Below the pieces are notes generated by a model. It had not been told where the DNA came from and searched no databases. It saw only the letters and a program-made list of their open reading frames with translations. From the NCBI GenBank assembly GCA_026387055.1, contig JAPLML010000504.1, forward strand, positions 1 to 6,348: DNA of 6,348 nucleotides. The letters run 5' to 3'. Shown one piece after another: positions 5,454 to 6,348 of this stretch. A program made the position numbers and the translations under genes. Every line of letters starts with the position of its first letter. The first letter of the stretch is position 1. The stretch comes from Planctomycetota bacterium. Its GTDB lineage: Bacteria > Planctomycetota > Phycisphaerae > FEN-1346.

Positions 5454-6348
5454 ATGAGACGGACTGTTTTTTCTCCGGGCGGACTGTTGCTCTTTTCGGC
5501 CGTGGTGATGGGGACGGCAGCGCTTGCGCCGCCGGCCGAGGCGCAGCCCCAGGCTTCGGAAGAGGCGGCGCAGGCCATCCTCAATAGCGCCCGCCGCGCG
5601 TACAATGAGCAGAACTATCCCGTGGCGGCCGAGCGGTTCCGCGAGTTCCTCAAGACGTCCGGCGGGCACCGCGAGGCCCCGAGCGCCCGCTACGGCCTGG
5701 CCCTGGCTCTGATTGACGGGCCGGGGAAGGACTGCACCGCCGCCGCGGAGCTCCTTGAGCAGGTCAACGAGCAGGGCGATTCGCCCGACCGGCCGTTCGT
5801 GCTCTACTACATGGGCGTGGCCCATCGCGGTCTGGGCAAGACGGCCCTCGCCCAGGCGGAGGCCAAACCGGCCGAGGCCGCCGCCCTCCGCGCCAAGGCC
5901 ATGCAGTATTTTGAGGAAGCGGCCCGGTACTTCGGCCAGGCCGCGACGGGTTTCGCCGCCCGGGCCGCGGAACCCGAGCCTGCACCGCCCGCCCCGGCTC
6001 CGACACCGACGCCACCCGCGCCGACACCGACGCCACCTGCGCCGGCCCCCGCTCCTGCGCCTGCACCGAAGCCCGTGCCCGCGCCGCCTGCGCCGACTCC
6101 TACGCCGCCGGCCCCCGCACCTGCGCCGAAGCCCGCGCCGACGCCGCCTGCGCCGACTCCTACGCCGCCGGCCCCCGCACCTGCGCCGAAGCCCGCGCCG
6201 ACACCGACGCCACCCGCGCCGGCCCCCGCTCCCGCACCTGCCCCGAAGCCCGCGCCCGCGCCGACACCGACGCCACCCGCGCCGGCCCCGCTCCTGCACC
6301 TGCCCCGAAACCCGCGCCGACGCCGACTCCTACGCCGCCGGCGCCCGC
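5454..6348 (+). CDS. Exported TPR-repeat protein with proline-rich linker, 5' part only
   Basis: The frame opens at ATG 5454 and has no stop before the window ends, so the 3' end is missing. Residues 1-30 are a signal peptide (MRRTVFSPGG then LLLFSAVVMG, cleavage near AEA-Q). Residues about 35-170 are alpha-helical with TPR-like periodicity: AILNSARRAYNEQNYPVAAE then RFREFLKTSG, ARYGLALALI, and VLYYMGVAHRGLGKTALAQA, ending in the helix AMQYFEEAARYFGQAATGF. Such modules bind protein partners and are common in planctomycete periplasmic proteins. From about residue 173 the chain is a linker of Pro, Ala, Thr and Lys in tandem repeats. Near codon 278 a run of four C, where the other repeat copies have five, shifts the frame to an Arg/Leu-rich reading. 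Adding one base would restore the proline pattern to the window end. Partner and function are unknown. Confidence 0.82.
   Translation, partial: MRRTVFSPGGLLLFSAVVMGTAALAPPAEAQPQASEEAAQAILNSARRAYNEQNYPVAAERFREFLKTSGGHREAPSARYGLALALIDGPGKDCTAAAELLEQVNEQGDSPDRPFVLYYMGVAHRGLGKTALAQAEAKPAEAAALRAKAMQYFEEAARYFGQAATGFAARAAEPEPAPPAPAPTPTPPAPTPTPPAPAPAPAPAPKPVPAPPAPTPTPPAPAPAPKPAPTPPAPTPTPPAPAPAPKPAPTPTPPAPAPAPAPAPKPAPAPTPTPPAPAPLLHLPRNPRRRRLLRRRRP
5970..6348 (+). repeat. Tandem repeats encoding a Pro/Ala/Thr/Lys linker
   Basis: The tract encodes APTPTPPAPAPAPKPAP-type units. The clearest period is 60 bases: 6061-6120 and 6121-6180 differ at only four positions. Neighbouring blocks are shuffled versions built from the same words (CCGACACCGACGCCACC and CCGGCCCCCGCTCC). 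The tract continues to the window edge. Such DNA is prone to slippage and to assembly errors. Confidence 0.88.

Noticed and set aside
5412..6299. Minus-strand Arg/Gly-rich frame opposite the TPR gene
   Set aside because: It is the complement of the proline-rich repeat and has no domain-like sequence or RBS.

Overview
The window is high-GC bacterial DNA. Its gene content is extracytoplasmic: a beta-sandwich protein, a large glycoside hydrolase, an FG-GAP repeat protein and a TPR protein with a proline-rich tail. Together with dispersed long hairpin repeats, this style is typical of Planctomycetota, often known from metagenome assemblies. That assignment is an inference from gene style; there is no marker gene here.

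Layout. 1-878 (+) is the 3' part of a secreted beta-sandwich protein with two Asp-box-like motifs. 879-1124 holds hairpin element copy 1. 1125-3482 (+) is a GH13-type (alpha-amylase superfamily) hydrolase with a signal peptide and a GH2-like jelly-roll domain. About 200 bases inside it (about 1926-2129) read, on the opposite strand, as a piece of a serine beta-lactamase/PBP4B-family gene. 3483-3775 lies between two convergent genes and holds hairpin element copy 2. That copy is bounded by an 8-9 bp direct repeat and splits an older stem-loop. 3776-5131 (-) is an exported FG-GAP/VCBS-type protein. 5132-5453 is a divergent intergenic region with a shorter hairpin (copy 3), an unrelated pair of overlapping inverted repeats, and a possible promoter. 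5454-6348 (+) is the start of a TPR protein that runs off the window. Its Pro/Ala/Thr/Lys linker is built from tandem repeats and shows an apparent one-base frameshift near its end.

The genes do not form an evident pathway. All four products appear to be exported (the first by inference, since its N-terminus is missing), and the hydrolase fits polysaccharide breakdown. The most informative signals are structural. One is the antisense beta-lactamase fragment buried in the hydrolase gene. The other is the hairpin family, which behaves like a MITE: terminal inverted repeats, a target duplication, a conserved loop, and a 19-nt bulge found on opposite arms in two copies.
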